NCBI GenBank assembly: GCA_021151625.1
Contig: JAGKWY010000004.1
Location: 1-64,000 of the forward strand
Direction: 5' to 3'
DNA from: Gammaproteobacteria bacterium
GTDB taxonomy: Bacteria > Pseudomonadota > Gammaproteobacteria > Pseudomonadales > Cellvibrionaceae
Length of the DNA stretch: 64,000 bases
The notes beneath the pieces were generated by a model. It made no database searches and was not told where the DNA came from. It was given only the letters and a program-made list of their open reading frames with translations. A program made the position numbers and the translations under genes. Positions within the stretch are counted from its first letter, which is position 1. Each line of letters begins with the position of its first letter. Of the stretch, positions 1 to 8,806 are shown piece after piece.

Positions 1-501
1 CATGGAGGTTGTCCTTCGGACCAGCTGAAGCTGTCCAAAATTGCTCCCGGCAATTTTGTGGTTTGGTTTACCGCGCAATGTCACCTTCGGTGGTCTGAGT
101 ATGGACATCGACCACATGAAGCAACAGCGCAACAGTAAAACCAATAGCAAGCAAGAATCCATTGCCTTTGGTCAAAGTATTGGTGCAAGAATGAGTGCGA
201 TGACAAAACAATAGGGAAATTGTTTTGCACAGCGAAGCTGCCCGCAGGGTGAGGTATATGGATATACCGAATGAACCACCTGGTTCCAGAGCAAATGTTT
301 TCGACAGAAACAGAAAAAGCGCAGGGTATTTCTGCTGTGAAAGCATTAGCGATTGCATCACAGCAAGGCCAAAAGATCTGGACAATTACCAACGATAATT
401 TGAATCTCGCCCTCAGCAGAATTAATTTAGGTGCCGATGCTGAAAACGATATTCGCAATGCGGTGAATGCCGGGAAGATCGCAACGGCCCACGTGATTTA
501 G
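1..501 (+). pseudogene. Decayed gene fragment, family not identified
   Basis: Two open pieces look like parts of one former protein. An ORF at 101-214 reads MDIDHMKQQR... to ARMSAM and then leaves frame. A second piece at 271-501 reads MNHLVPEQMF... through AQGISAVKALAIA to a stop at 501. Joined at the shared ATGA (200-203 and 271-274), they would give a continuous ARMSAM-NHLVPEQMF. A structured ~71-bp insertion therefore appears to have split the gene. The frame upstream of 101 is also broken. The gene probably began to the left of the window. I do not recognise the family with confidence, and the piece at 271-501 alone could be mistaken for a small gene. Confidence 0.4.
204..274. repeat. 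~71-bp structured insertion with two hairpins
   Basis: The segment lies between two ATGA copies (200-203 and 271-274) and interrupts an otherwise joinable reading frame. It holds a 9-bp perfect inverted repeat (CAAAACAAT at 204-212 with ATTGTTTTG at 219-227) and a 6-bp perfect one (GGTATA at 253-258 with TATACC at 263-268). The compact paired-hairpin design resembles small dispersed palindromic elements. No other copy was noticed in this window. Confidence 0.4.
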
Positions 502-639
502 GTGTCTGGATAAATTAATTGTTTGATGCTCTTTTTGTATTCGATTTCTGAATGCTTTTGTTCGGAATAGATTATTAGTGCAGATCAACTATTTGCTGAT
601 TGCATTAGAGGGGCTGACGCAGTTTTGATGTGGGGGCAG

Positions 640-716
640 TGGCGCACCTGACTGGATTCGAACCAGCGACCAACGGCTTCGGAAACCGCTACTCTATCCA
701 ACTGAGCTACAGGTGC
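640..716 (-). tRNA. tRNA-Arg (anticodon CCG)
   Basis: The reverse complement folds as a complete 77-nt tRNA. The acceptor stem is GCACCTG pairing with CAGGTGC, followed by a discriminator G and an encoded CCA. It has a D arm (GCTC...GAG), an anticodon loop TTCCGAA giving CCG, and a T arm with GGTTCGAATCC. Anticodon CCG reads the arginine codon CGG. A partial copy of its 5' part lies just upstream at 761-786. Confidence 0.93.
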
Positions 717-760
717 ATGTTTTAATTGCGCGCTACTCTTGCGTTTCCGCGTAAACGCTT

Positions 761-786
761 GGCTCACCCAACTGAGCTACAGGTGC
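761..786 (-). pseudogene. 5' tRNA-Arg fragment (acceptor strand plus D arm)
   Basis: On the minus strand the 19 nt at 768-786 are identical to the start of the tRNA at 640-716. The similarity continues through a complete D arm (GCTC...GAGC) before diverging. It has no anticodon arm, T arm or CCA, so it cannot be a functional tRNA. It is either the remnant of a tandem tRNA or the scar of a past integration or deletion. A short inverted repeat (GCGTTT/AAACGC, 741-758) lies between it and the intact tRNA. Confidence 0.65.
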
Positions 787-842
787 GTGCGGGGCGCGAT
801 TTTACTGATCTTGCCGGTGATCGTCCACCGGCGTTTTTCAAA

Positions 843-1736
843 TTAATTTCCTGCCAATTCCTTGATATTCAACTCGCGGGTGACCTGAGTAGAGCCCAGG
901 CTTTGGCTCATGGTGCCGAAGGGGAAATCATTGATCATGTTTTCCAAACGCGGCAGGCAGCGTTTAAGGTTGGTGTAATGGCGGAAATTACTGAACCAGC
1001 TGGCGTTGGGCACGCGGGGTTGGTCTGGATCTATCTCCCATGGGTGCAGGTAAAAAATTTGCGGCTTGGATTCGTTGTTGCTGGCGCGTTTGAACAGCCA
1101 GCGCGAAAGTGCGTAAGGGTATTGACGGAAATAGCCACCACCAGCGGCAGGTACTGATTGGCCCAATACTTTTGCCGTAGTGAGTGGGAATTCCAGCAGG
1201 GGCGTGCCGCTATTGGTAATGATGCGATAGGGCTCTTCCGGGCTGCCGGGAATGCCGTAGTTGTCGTGGCGGGTGGGGAAAATACTGGAGTCCCAGGTGA
1301 AACCGAGTTCGGCCAAAATATCCAGCGCCCAGAGTGATTTGCGGGTGATGGAGTAGGATGCAGCGCGGTAACCGGTCACTGGTGTTTGTGCCAGGTCTTC
1401 AAGGATCTGTTTAGACTTGGCGGTTTCGGCGCGAAATATTTGCGGCGTCTGTTTGTAAATGAGTTGATGGCTGTAACCGTGCGATGCAATTTCATGCCCC
1501 TGGGCATGAATTTTTTTCACCAGTTGCGGATAGTGCTCTGCCACCCAACCCAAAATAAAAAAAGTAATTTTGATGTTGGCATCATCGAACAACTGCAGGA
1601 GTTTTTCGGTGTTGGCTTCCACGCGCGATGGCCATTGCGGCCAGTCATCTGGCTTGATCACATTGGCAAAGGCTGCCACGTGATAATAATCTTCAACATC
1701 CACGGTCATGGCATGGGTGATGCGGGCTGTGTTCAT
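843..1736 (-). CDS. XrtA-system polysaccharide deacetylase
   Basis: This 297-residue NodB-type carbohydrate esterase is of the kind found in exosortase/PEP-CTERM exopolysaccharide loci, where it probably removes N-acetyl groups from the polymer or a precursor. The N-terminus carries the DVED motif (around residues 13-16) and a metal-binding H-x3-H pair (H86, H90) in EIASHGYSH. The C-terminal part (FYLHPWEIDPDQPR) is typical of the locus-associated subfamily. I chose the ATG at 1736, because the 15 residues encoded upstream look unrelated to the family. There is no signal peptide, which fits family members that act in or near the cytoplasm. It lies downstream of the epimerase and dehydrogenase genes on the same strand. 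Confidence 0.88.
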   Translation of the reverse strand: MNTARITHAMTVDVEDYYHVAAFANVIKPDDWPQWPSRVEANTEKLLQLFDDANIKITFFILGWVAEHYPQLVKKIHAQGHEIASHGYSHQLIYKQTPQIFRAETAKSKQILEDLAQTPVTGYRAASYSITRKSLWALDILAELGFTWDSSIFPTRHDNYGIPGSPEEPYRIITNSGTPLLEFPLTTAKVLGQSVPAAGGGYFRQYPYALSRWLFKRASNNESKPQIFYLHPWEIDPDQPRVPNASWFSNFRHYTNLKRCLPRLENMINDFPFGTMSQSLGSTQVTRELNIKELAGN

Positions 1737-1822
1737 TGCACTACTCGCTGGCTCAAATAGTTGGTTAAAACAAAACGGCATCTTGCGATGCCGTCATGAG
1801 CAAATCATCTGGTGCGACAGGA

Positions 1823-2830
1823 TTAAACCTTATAGTAATCGCGATACCATTTCACAAAGTTTTCAACACCAACTTCAATGGGTGTGCTCGGCTTGTAATC
1901 CACATCTTCAATAAGTGCGTCCACGTTGGCGTAGGTGTCAGGTACATCACCGGCTTGCAGAGGCAGCAGGTTTTTGATGGCTTTTTTGCCCAGGCAGTTT
2001 TCCAGTACTTCGATATAGCGCAACAATTCAACTGGGTTATTGGAGCCAATGTTGTAGATGCGGAAAGGCGCTTTTGAGGTCGCAGGATCTGGCTTGTCGC
2101 CGCTCCAATCAGGATTGCGCGGTGCAACGTGATCCAGCGTGCGGATTACGCCTTCAACGATATCGTCGATGTAAGTGAAATCGCGGCGGTGGTTGCCGTA
2201 GTTGAATACGTCGATAGGCTCACCGGCGAGAATTTTCTTGGTGAAAATAAACAGTGCCATGTCAGGGCGACCCCATGGGCCATACACGGTGAAAAAGCGC
2301 AGGCCAGTAGTGGGGATGTTGAACAAATGGCTGTAGGTGTGCGCCATCAGTTCATTGGCTTTTTTGCTCGCCGCATAAAGACTTACCGGGTGATCCACAT
2401 TGTTGTGAACCGAGAAAGGCATATTGGTGTTGGCGCCGTACACGGAGCTGCTTGATGCGTACACCAGGTTCTCGGTGCCGAAATGACGGCAGCCTTCCAG
2501 AATATTTAAAAAGCCGGTGATATTTGCATCAATGTAAGCCTGCGGATTCTCCAGCGAGTAGCGCACGCCAGCTTGCGCGGCAAGGTTAACCACGCGATCA
2601 GGCTTGTGAATTTTAAACGCATTATCAATGGCCGCCTTGTCTTCCAGATTGCAACGAATATCGGTAAAGCCGCTATTCGCAGTGAGGTGGGCGAGGCGAT
2701 CCTTTTTAATTTGCACATCGTAGTAATCATTGAGGTTATCGATACCGATTACCTCATCACCACGTGCCAGCAGGCGTTTTGCAAGCGTAGAACCAATAAA
2801 ACCGGCCGTTCCAGTAACTAACACTTTCAT
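1823..2830 (-). CDS. NAD-dependent sugar epimerase (UDP-glucuronate 4-epimerase-like)
   Basis: This 335-residue extended short-chain dehydrogenase/reductase interconverts nucleotide sugars for the exopolysaccharide. It has the Rossmann motif G7-x-x-G10-x-x-G13 at the very N-terminus and the catalytic pair Y152-x3-K156 (LYAASKKAN). Length and motifs such as RFFTVYGPWGRPDMA match the CapI/UDP-glucuronate 4-epimerase branch. The exact substrate cannot be fixed by eye. The dehydrogenase gene ends 18 bp upstream, so the two are probably co-transcribed and may act in sequence on uronic acid-type sugars. Confidence 0.85.
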   Translation of the reverse strand: MKVLVTGTAGFIGSTLAKRLLARGDEVIGIDNLNDYYDVQIKKDRLAHLTANSGFTDIRCNLEDKAAIDNAFKIHKPDRVVNLAAQAGVRYSLENPQAYIDANITGFLNILEGCRHFGTENLVYASSSSVYGANTNMPFSVHNNVDHPVSLYAASKKANELMAHTYSHLFNIPTTGLRFFTVYGPWGRPDMALFIFTKKILAGEPIDVFNYGNHRRDFTYIDDIVEGVIRTLDHVAPRNPDWSGDKPDPATSKAPFRIYNIGSNNPVELLRYIEVLENCLGKKAIKNLLPLQAGDVPDTYANVDALIEDVDYKPSTPIEVGVENFVKWYRDYYKV

Positions 2831-2848
2831 GAATAAATCCTTGGGAAA

Positions 2849-4123
2849 TTAAAGGCGAGCGTCTACTGCGTCTTTAGGCAAAATATGTTTAACGTCGAAG
2901 AGTACATGGTTGGTTTTACCCAGCGCGCGAATGGCATCGACGCCCATTTCGCGGAAAGCATTGTGGCCCACGCACAGAATGATCGCGTCGTAACTGCCAG
3001 CCTGCGGCTCTCGAATTAATTCCAGTCCATATTCGTGCTGGGCTTCGGCGCTGTCTGCCCAGGGGTCGTAGACGGCAACATTGGCGTTGTAGTTACGCAA
3101 CTCATTAATAATATCGATCACGCGGGTGTTGCGCAGGTCGGGACAATTTTCTTTAAACGTAAGGCCCATGATCAGAATATTGGAATCGACCACATGGCAT
3201 TTGCGCTGGGTCATCATTTTTACCACTGACTCGGCAACAAAGGTGCCCATGCCATCGTTGATACGGCGCCCGGCCAGAATAACTTCGGGGTTGTAGCCCA
3301 CTTGTTGCGCTTTATGCGTTAAGTAATAAGGGTCAACACTAATACAGTGACCACCTACCAGCCCGGGGCGGAAGGGTAAAAAATTCCATTTAGTGCCAGC
3401 GGCTTCGAGCACCTCAAGTGTATCTATATCGAGGCGTTTAAAAATCAGCGCTAATTCGTTAATCAGGGCGATGTTGATATCGCGCTGGGTGTTTTCGATA
3501 ACTTTGGCCGCTTCGGCTACTTTAATGCTGCTGGCTTTGTGTGTGCCCACTACAACGATGCGGCGATAAAGTTGATCTACATATTCAGCAACATCCGGAG
3601 TTGAGCCGGAAGTAATTTTGGTGATGTTATGCACGCGATGTTGCTTGTCGCCCGGGTTAATGCGCTCGGGACTATAACCGGCAAAAAAGTCGACATTGAA
3701 TTTCAAGCCAGAAATTTTTTCGATGATGGGAACACAAATCTCTTCGGTGCAGCCCGGATATACCGTGGATTCAAAAACGACAATTGCATTTTTGGCGATC
3801 ACCCGTCCGAGTAATGCAGAAGCTTTTTCCAATGGGGTTAGATCTGGCTGTTTGCTGTCGTTGATAGGGGTCGGCACTGTAACTATATAAACATCGCAAC
3901 CTTTGATCGCTGTTTCGTCAGTGGTGTAGTTGAGATGGTTGGCCTCGCGCAACTCGTCAGCATTTAGTTCGAGGGTGCTATCTACCCCCTGGTGCAATGC
4001 ATCAACACGGGCCTGATTGATATCAAAACCGAGGGTTGCGATTTTTTTTCCGAACTCCACAGCGAGTGGCAGGCCGACATAACCTAAACCTATAACACAA
4101 AGCTTGGGATTGCTTGCAAACAT
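2849..4123 (-). CDS. UDP-sugar 6-dehydrogenase (TviB/WbpO-like)
   Basis: This 424-residue NAD-dependent enzyme oxidises the C6 of a UDP-hexose or UDP-N-acetylhexosamine to a uronic acid. It shows the N-terminal Rossmann motif G12-x-G14-x-x-G17 (VIGLGYVGLPLA), the VPTPI motif, and the catalytic-cysteine motif GGHCISVDPYYL. The sequence most resembles the UDP-GlcNAc/GalNAc dehydrogenases of the TviB/WbpO group. I placed the start at the ATG at 4123, which follows AAGGAAACCCTC and begins directly with the family N-terminus. It is the first gene of the minus-strand precursor block. Confidence 0.88.
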   Translation of the reverse strand: MFASNPKLCVIGLGYVGLPLAVEFGKKIATLGFDINQARVDALHQGVDSTLELNADELREANHLNYTTDETAIKGCDVYIVTVPTPINDSKQPDLTPLEKASALLGRVIAKNAIVVFESTVYPGCTEEICVPIIEKISGLKFNVDFFAGYSPERINPGDKQHRVHNITKITSGSTPDVAEYVDQLYRRIVVVGTHKASSIKVAEAAKVIENTQRDINIALINELALIFKRLDIDTLEVLEAAGTKWNFLPFRPGLVGGHCISVDPYYLTHKAQQVGYNPEVILAGRRINDGMGTFVAESVVKMMTQRKCHVVDSNILIMGLTFKENCPDLRNTRVIDIINELRNYNANVAVYDPWADSAEAQHEYGLELIREPQAGSYDAIILCVGHNAFREMGVDAIRALGKTNHVLFDVKHILPKDAVDARL

Positions 4124-4341
4124 GAGGGTTTCCTTAGCGAAACGGGGATCCAAAGGTGCGCTAAATTACCATATTTTTTGTGTCATTTTGCGATTGTCGG
4201 AATCAAAGCCTCGACATTTTCTCGGGAAACCCCTGATTTAGTCGTTAAGCTGACAGAATTACGTCATGAGTGGTCGAGCTTTTGTCATAAAAGTCGCTAT
4301 ACTATGCGGCCGTCATAATTGCTCACTTGAAGGAATCGGGT
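4124..4341. promoter_or_regulatory. Divergent intergenic region of the EPS locus
   Basis: About 220 bp separate the minus-strand precursor genes from the plus-strand export operon, so promoters for both must lie here. A TATACT at 4298-4303 could serve as a -10 for the plus strand, but I see no convincing -35 at the normal spacing. No clear -24/-12 sigma-54 promoter was found. Confidence 0.4.
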
Positions 4342-5736
4342 TTGTCTTACATTCGACTCAATAAGCACTATATTCACTTGCCCTACTTGTTCCTTGGGAT
4401 GGCTGAGGCCTGTTTGTTAGGTGTTGCAGCCTGGGTGTCACAGTTCTTTATTGCTGAGCAATCTGCTGTTACTGCCAATTGGCCGCAAATAATCATCTTC
4501 TCTGTTTTGCTTTCATGCTGCACTCTGTCGATGGGAGTCTACCTCGCTTTGGTGCGTGAGGGCTTCAGCAGTATGGTGTTGCGCACTCTGGTTAGTTTTT
4601 TTCTGCTGGGTAGTTTGAGCCTATTCATTATTGGTGTGATCTTTGGCGAAGAGCTCATTCCCCAATCCCTGATCTTCTGGGGAGTGTTAATTGCTACTGC
4701 CCTGGTAGTCATCACGCGCTTTATCTTTCTCAAGGTGGTGGATACGGATCAGCTGAAAAGGCGTGTAGTCATTTATGGTGCTGGTGTGCGGGCCAAAAAG
4801 CTGCTGGAAGATCTGGCTCCGGAAATGTCTGTGCTGGGCGTTACCGTTGTCGGTTGCATTCCCAGTGAGAACGAATCTATCGAAGTTGATCCCCTACTGG
4901 TAATTGAAGAGCCGCGCGATTGGTTGGCTTACGCCAGACAAGCCCAAATTTCTGAAATTGTTATTTCACCCGATGAGCGTCGCCGCAGTTCGGGCAATGC
5001 GTTTCCGCTTGGACAATTTCTGGATTGTAAGCTCGCTGGCATTGTATCTAGCGATTCGCTCAGCTTTTGCGAGCGGGAGCTGGGTAAGATTGATATCAGC
5101 TTGCTGCAACCCAGCTGGATGCTGTTCTCTGATGGATTTAAGTATTCCAAACGCCGCCTGATCGCCAAGCGCTTGTTTGATTTGGTACTGGCCTCCCTGT
5201 TTTTTCTCGTCCTCTGGCCATTTATGTTGTTAACAGCCATCGCTGTGCGTCTTGATAGTCCGGGGGCGGTGCTGTATCACCAGGTGAGGGTAGGTTTGAA
5301 TGGCAAAACTTTTCGTATCTATAAATTCCGCAGTATGCGTCAGGATGCTGAAAAGAATGGTGCTGTCTGGGCTAAAAAGAACGACTCGCGTGTAACGCGC
5401 GTAGGGGCTTTTATACGTAATACCCGTCTGGATGAGTTGCCCCAGTTATATAACGTCCTGGCCGGCCATATGAGTTTTGTTGGCCCGCGTCCTGAACGCC
5501 CTGAATTTGTTACAGAGCTTGCAAACCAGATTCCATTCTATGAAACTCGTCACAAAGTGAAGCCGGGTCTTATGGGGTGGGCGCAATTAAAGTATCCCTA
5601 TGGGGCTTCAGTGGATGATGCCCGAAACAAACTCCAATACGATCTTTACTACACCAAGAATCATAGTTTTTTAATGGATATGCTCATCATGATTCAAACA
5701 GTGGAGATTATTTTGCTGGGTAAAGGCGTCCACTGA
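4342..5736 (+). CDS. Initiating sugar-phosphate transferase, PEP-CTERM/XrtA locus type
   Basis: This polyprenyl-phosphate sugar-1-phosphate transferase starts repeat-unit assembly on the lipid carrier. Residues ~10-130 form four to five membrane segments. A Rossmann-like CoA-binding-type region follows (VVIYGAGVRAKKLLEDL), and then the C-terminal bacterial sugar transferase domain with KRLFDLVLAS, KFRSMR and the FVGPRPERPEF motif. Length (464 aa) and architecture match the exosortase-associated EpsB-like subfamily. I prefer the TTG at 4342, preceded by AAGGA at 4329-4333, over the TTG at 4327, because it places MSYIRLNKHY at the N-terminus. It is the first gene of the plus-strand operon. Confidence 0.88.
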   Translation: MSYIRLNKHYIHLPYLFLGMAEACLLGVAAWVSQFFIAEQSAVTANWPQIIIFSVLLSCCTLSMGVYLALVREGFSSMVLRTLVSFFLLGSLSLFIIGVIFGEELIPQSLIFWGVLIATALVVITRFIFLKVVDTDQLKRRVVIYGAGVRAKKLLEDLAPEMSVLGVTVVGCIPSENESIEVDPLLVIEEPRDWLAYARQAQISEIVISPDERRRSSGNAFPLGQFLDCKLAGIVSSDSLSFCERELGKIDISLLQPSWMLFSDGFKYSKRRLIAKRLFDLVLASLFFLVLWPFMLLTAIAVRLDSPGAVLYHQVRVGLNGKTFRIYKFRSMRQDAEKNGAVWAKKNDSRVTRVGAFIRNTRLDELPQLYNVLAGHMSFVGPRPERPEFVTELANQIPFYETRHKVKPGLMGWAQLKYPYGASVDDARNKLQYDLYYTKNHSFLMDMLIMIQTVEIILLGKGVH

Positions 5737-5792
5737 TCCTTGCAGTCTTCGATAATTCAGTCCTCTACATCATATATATCAAGGAGTAGCGA

Positions 5793-6416
5793 GTGAAAAA
5801 AGTTATTAGTAGTGTTTTCGTTATTCTGCTTAGTGCATTTTTACTGGCTGCTTGTAGTAGTAATAAACCCCTTAAAGCTCCTGAGGCAAGCGCCGGTGCA
5901 GGAGCATTACCTGAATATCGGATAGGTGTGGGCGACTCTTTGCAAGTGAGTGTTTGGCGGAACCCTGAATTATCTATAGGTGTGCCTGTCCGACCTGATG
6001 GAAAAATTTCCATGCCATTAATTGGCGATATTATGGCTGCCGATGCAACAGCAACTGAGTTGTCCGCAGTGATTGTAAAAAGCCTGTCCAGTTATGTCAG
6101 AAACCCGCAAGTCACGGTAATTGTTACCAACCCCAGTAGCTCTGATTTCCAGCGAAGAGTGCGCATTACCGGTGCCGTTCAATCCCCTCAATCAATTGCA
6201 TTTCGTGAAGGCATGACCGTTCTCGACCTGGTGTTAATTGCTGGTGGACCCAATGAGTTTGCCTCAGCTAACAAGGCAAAATTGTATCGCAATGTAAACG
6301 GACAAGTTCAGGTATACAAAATCAAGCTTGACGATCTGATTAATGACGGTGATCTGGAAACGAATTACACCCTGCAGCCTTCAGATATTGTCAGCGTTCC
6401 TGAGCGCGCCTTCTGA
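5793..6416 (+). CDS. Polysaccharide export lipoprotein (Wza-like), XrtA-associated
   Basis: This 207-residue outer-membrane polysaccharide export protein has a signal peptide and lipobox (LLAAC) that would anchor it by lipid at about Cys21. The Poly_export domain follows (YRIGVGDSLQVSVWRNPEL..., VRPDGKISMPLIGDI), and then SLBB-like repeats (VRITGAVQSPQSIAF). It is shorter than E. coli Wza, as usual for exosortase loci. GAG-type spacing (AAGGAG) precedes the ATG. It would form the outer-membrane exit together with the chain-length protein downstream. Confidence 0.9.
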   Translation: MKKVISSVFVILLSAFLLAACSSNKPLKAPEASAGAGALPEYRIGVGDSLQVSVWRNPELSIGVPVRPDGKISMPLIGDIMAADATATELSAVIVKSLSSYVRNPQVTVIVTNPSSSDFQRRVRITGAVQSPQSIAFREGMTVLDLVLIAGGPNEFASANKAKLYRNVNGQVQVYKIKLDDLINDGDLETNYTLQPSDIVSVPERAF

Positions 6417-6456
6417 TAGATTTTGCAAACAATCGACATAATGTCAGAGAGATTTC

Positions 6457-7974
6457 ATGGATAAAGCTTATCTAAAAGATATGTTGGTGGCACTGAGGGC
6501 GGAGTTAGTCCGTTTTCGCTACTGGTGTGTTGCGCTGTTTATTGGAGTGGCATTTGCATTTCTTGGTGTGGGTTTGGTCTGGCCAAAAACCTATACCACC
6601 AGCGCTGTATTATTTGCAGACATTACCAACATTATCGAACCTCTGCTGAAAGGTCGTGCGGAGGTTACCAAAATAGATCGTAGTGAGCAGGCAGGCGAGG
6701 TTATTTATACGCGCAATAATATGCTCGCCGCTGCTACAGCAGCTGGGCTGGTGTCCAAGCAGTCTGATGAAGCTCAACAGGATAAAGTCATTCGTCAGTT
6801 ACGCGGTGCAATAGCTATCCGCAAAGAGCGCAACAATAACCATTTTACCGTTAGCTATAGCGCAAATAACCCCGATCACTCATTTGAAGTGTTGAATGCA
6901 ATTGTTAATGTTTTTATTGAAGATACCGCGCGCAAAAAGCGTGAGGAAAGTGTTGGTGCCTACAACTTTATTGATGCCCAGGTGCAGACTTATAAAAAGC
7001 AATTGGAATCAGCCGAAGAAAAGTTAAAAGACTTTAATGCGCAAAATACTGACGGCAGCGAAGAGTCAGTGAGTAATCGAATTGCAGGCTTACGCCAGGA
7101 AATAGAGTTACTCAAGATTACCATCGAAGAAACCCAGGCACGGATGAATACCATTCAGCAGCAATTGGGCACCGAGGGGCAATATTTACAAGCCAAGGGG
7201 CAGGTAGATGAGCTGCGTCAACGGCGTGCGATTCTCAATAATCAGTTGGAACAATTATTGTTGAGTTATCAGGAAAGTTATCCGGATATTATTTCTTTGC
7301 GCGCCCAAATTGCTGATTTGGATACATCCATCGAAAAAATGCAATCGTCGGGAGCCGTGTTTGGTAATTCGGACAAGGTACAAAATCCTTTGTATGAAGA
7401 ATTGCGCAAACAACTGGCGGACTCTGATGTTAACTTGCGCACGCAAAAGCGCAGAATGCAGTCACTGCTCAGCTTGCAAGAGCAAGAGTATGCTCGCCAG
7501 CAGCGAATAGCTGCCAATCAGGCTCAATTATCTGAGCTGACCCGCGATTATAATGTTACCAAAAAAGTGTACGAAGAAATGTTGCAGCGCAAAGAAGCTG
7601 CAAGGTTGTCGATGACACTTGATATTGAAGGCCAGGGCGTTAGTTATCGTATTCAGGAGCCTGCCTCTTTCCCGCTAAAGCCCTCGGGCATTACCTTTAT
7701 CCATTTTGTTATTTTGGGGCCGATCGTCGGTTTAATTCTTTCCCTGGGTTTATTAGTCGCTTATGTGCTGTTTGATCCGCATTTCCGTTCCGCGCGTAAT
7801 TTGCAGCACCAGCTACCGCCTGATATCGAGCTAATTAGCGTAATACCTCACTACAAATCGCCCTTGGGCGAGCGTCTGTTTAAAAAAGATATGTTGTTGA
7901 TTCTTCTTATTCTCACTGCATCGATGGCCGCATACGTTGGTATCGCGGTGTTTTGGCAGATCGTAAAAAGCTAA
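6457..7974 (+). CDS. Polysaccharide chain-length determinant (Wzz/Wzc-type)
   Basis: This 505-residue inner-membrane polysaccharide co-polymerase has a transmembrane segment near residues 22-42 and a second pair near the C-terminus (~410-435 and ~475-500). The long periplasmic region between them is rich in coiled coil (e.g. residues ~165-260 and ~300-380). The proline-rich segment SFPLKPSG just before the second membrane span is typical of Wzz proteins. There is no kinase domain. A separate kinase-like gene follows 28 bp later, the split arrangement seen in exosortase loci. Confidence 0.9.
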   Translation: MDKAYLKDMLVALRAELVRFRYWCVALFIGVAFAFLGVGLVWPKTYTTSAVLFADITNIIEPLLKGRAEVTKIDRSEQAGEVIYTRNNMLAAATAAGLVSKQSDEAQQDKVIRQLRGAIAIRKERNNNHFTVSYSANNPDHSFEVLNAIVNVFIEDTARKKREESVGAYNFIDAQVQTYKKQLESAEEKLKDFNAQNTDGSEESVSNRIAGLRQEIELLKITIEETQARMNTIQQQLGTEGQYLQAKGQVDELRQRRAILNNQLEQLLLSYQESYPDIISLRAQIADLDTSIEKMQSSGAVFGNSDKVQNPLYEELRKQLADSDVNLRTQKRRMQSLLSLQEQEYARQQRIAANQAQLSELTRDYNVTKKVYEEMLQRKEAARLSMTLDIEGQGVSYRIQEPASFPLKPSGITFIHFVILGPIVGLILSLGLLVAYVLFDPHFRSARNLQHQLPPDIELISVIPHYKSPLGERLFKKDMLLILLILTASMAAYVGIAVFWQIVKS

Positions 7975-8002
7975 CTCATTGTGAGGCAGGCAGGTATTTG
8001 AA

Positions 8003-8788
8003 ATGGATAATGCAAAGCAAACGAAATTAAATGATTTGATTGCTGACGTAGATGAGTTAGTGGAAACCAGTGGGCAATTGGTTAAAACTGCTGTGATGGA
8101 GCATCGCAAGCGCGAACAGATTAAAAATATGTCGCTGCCCATGCTGTGGTCCCAGGACGAGCTTTACGAGAAAAAAATTGTATTCACCGGTATGCGTCAA
8201 CGCGATGTGCTTAATGCCTATCGTGAAGTAAGAATACGTTTATTAAAAAGAAGCAAGTCTGACAATATTGTCGTGTTGGTGTCATCCGTTGCCGGCTTGG
8301 CAGAATCAACAGATTTTAGTTTTAACCTGGCGGCTACCTTTGCGCTGGATCAACACAAAACTGCCTTGTTTGTTGATTGTAATCCCTACAGTAAAGCAGC
8401 AGATAAATATGTAGTGATGGATGTGGATGAGGGATTAACACAATATCTGAACGACTACACAGTGCCTTTGAAAAAAATTATTTATCCCAGTGGAATTGAG
8501 CGTTTACGCGTTATTCCATCTGGCGGGTCAAGTGAATCAGCGGCAGAGTTTTTTAACTCAAAACGCATGGAAGTGTTTGTGGCTGAAATTAAATCGCGCT
8601 ATCCCGATCGTTTTATTGTGCTTGATGCACCATCTGTACAATATTCGACTGAAGCGCGCATTTTGGCTCGTTACTGCGATCATGCACTTTTGGTTGTTCC
8701 TTTTGGTAAAGCGGTTACCGATGAAGTTTTGGCTGCGGTTGATGCAGTTGGAAAAGAGAAGTTTGCAGGTTTGGTTTTCAATAATTGA
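8003..8788 (+). CDS. Tyrosine-autokinase-like protein with degenerate Walker A
   Basis: This 261-residue protein sits at the place of the exosortase-locus tyrosine kinase that partners the chain-length protein. The fold is recognisable from the Walker A'-like TALFVDCNPY, the Walker B-like RFIVLDAPS and the HALLVVPFGKAVTDEV region. The Walker A loop, however, reads SSVAGLAEST at residues 94-103 where bona fide kinases have a GxGK[ST] loop. The lysine is replaced (E101 by my alignment), and there is no C-terminal tyrosine cluster. It may be a pseudokinase that regulates polymer length without phosphorylation. Residues 1-40 are a short helical N-terminal region. Confidence 0.78.
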   Translation: MDNAKQTKLNDLIADVDELVETSGQLVKTAVMEHRKREQIKNMSLPMLWSQDELYEKKIVFTGMRQRDVLNAYREVRIRLLKRSKSDNIVVLVSSVAGLAESTDFSFNLAATFALDQHKTALFVDCNPYSKAADKYVVMDVDEGLTQYLNDYTVPLKKIIYPSGIERLRVIPSGGSSESAAEFFNSKRMEVFVAEIKSRYPDRFIVLDAPSVQYSTEARILARYCDHALLVVPFGKAVTDEVLAAVDAVGKEKFAGLVFNN

Positions 8789-8806
8789 TAAGGATCACTA
8801 TGTTAT

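Noticed and set aside
726..1157. Plus-strand 143-codon frame across the tRNA fragment and deacetylase
   Set aside because: It runs antisense through the deacetylase gene, whose motifs and length clearly identify the true coding strand.
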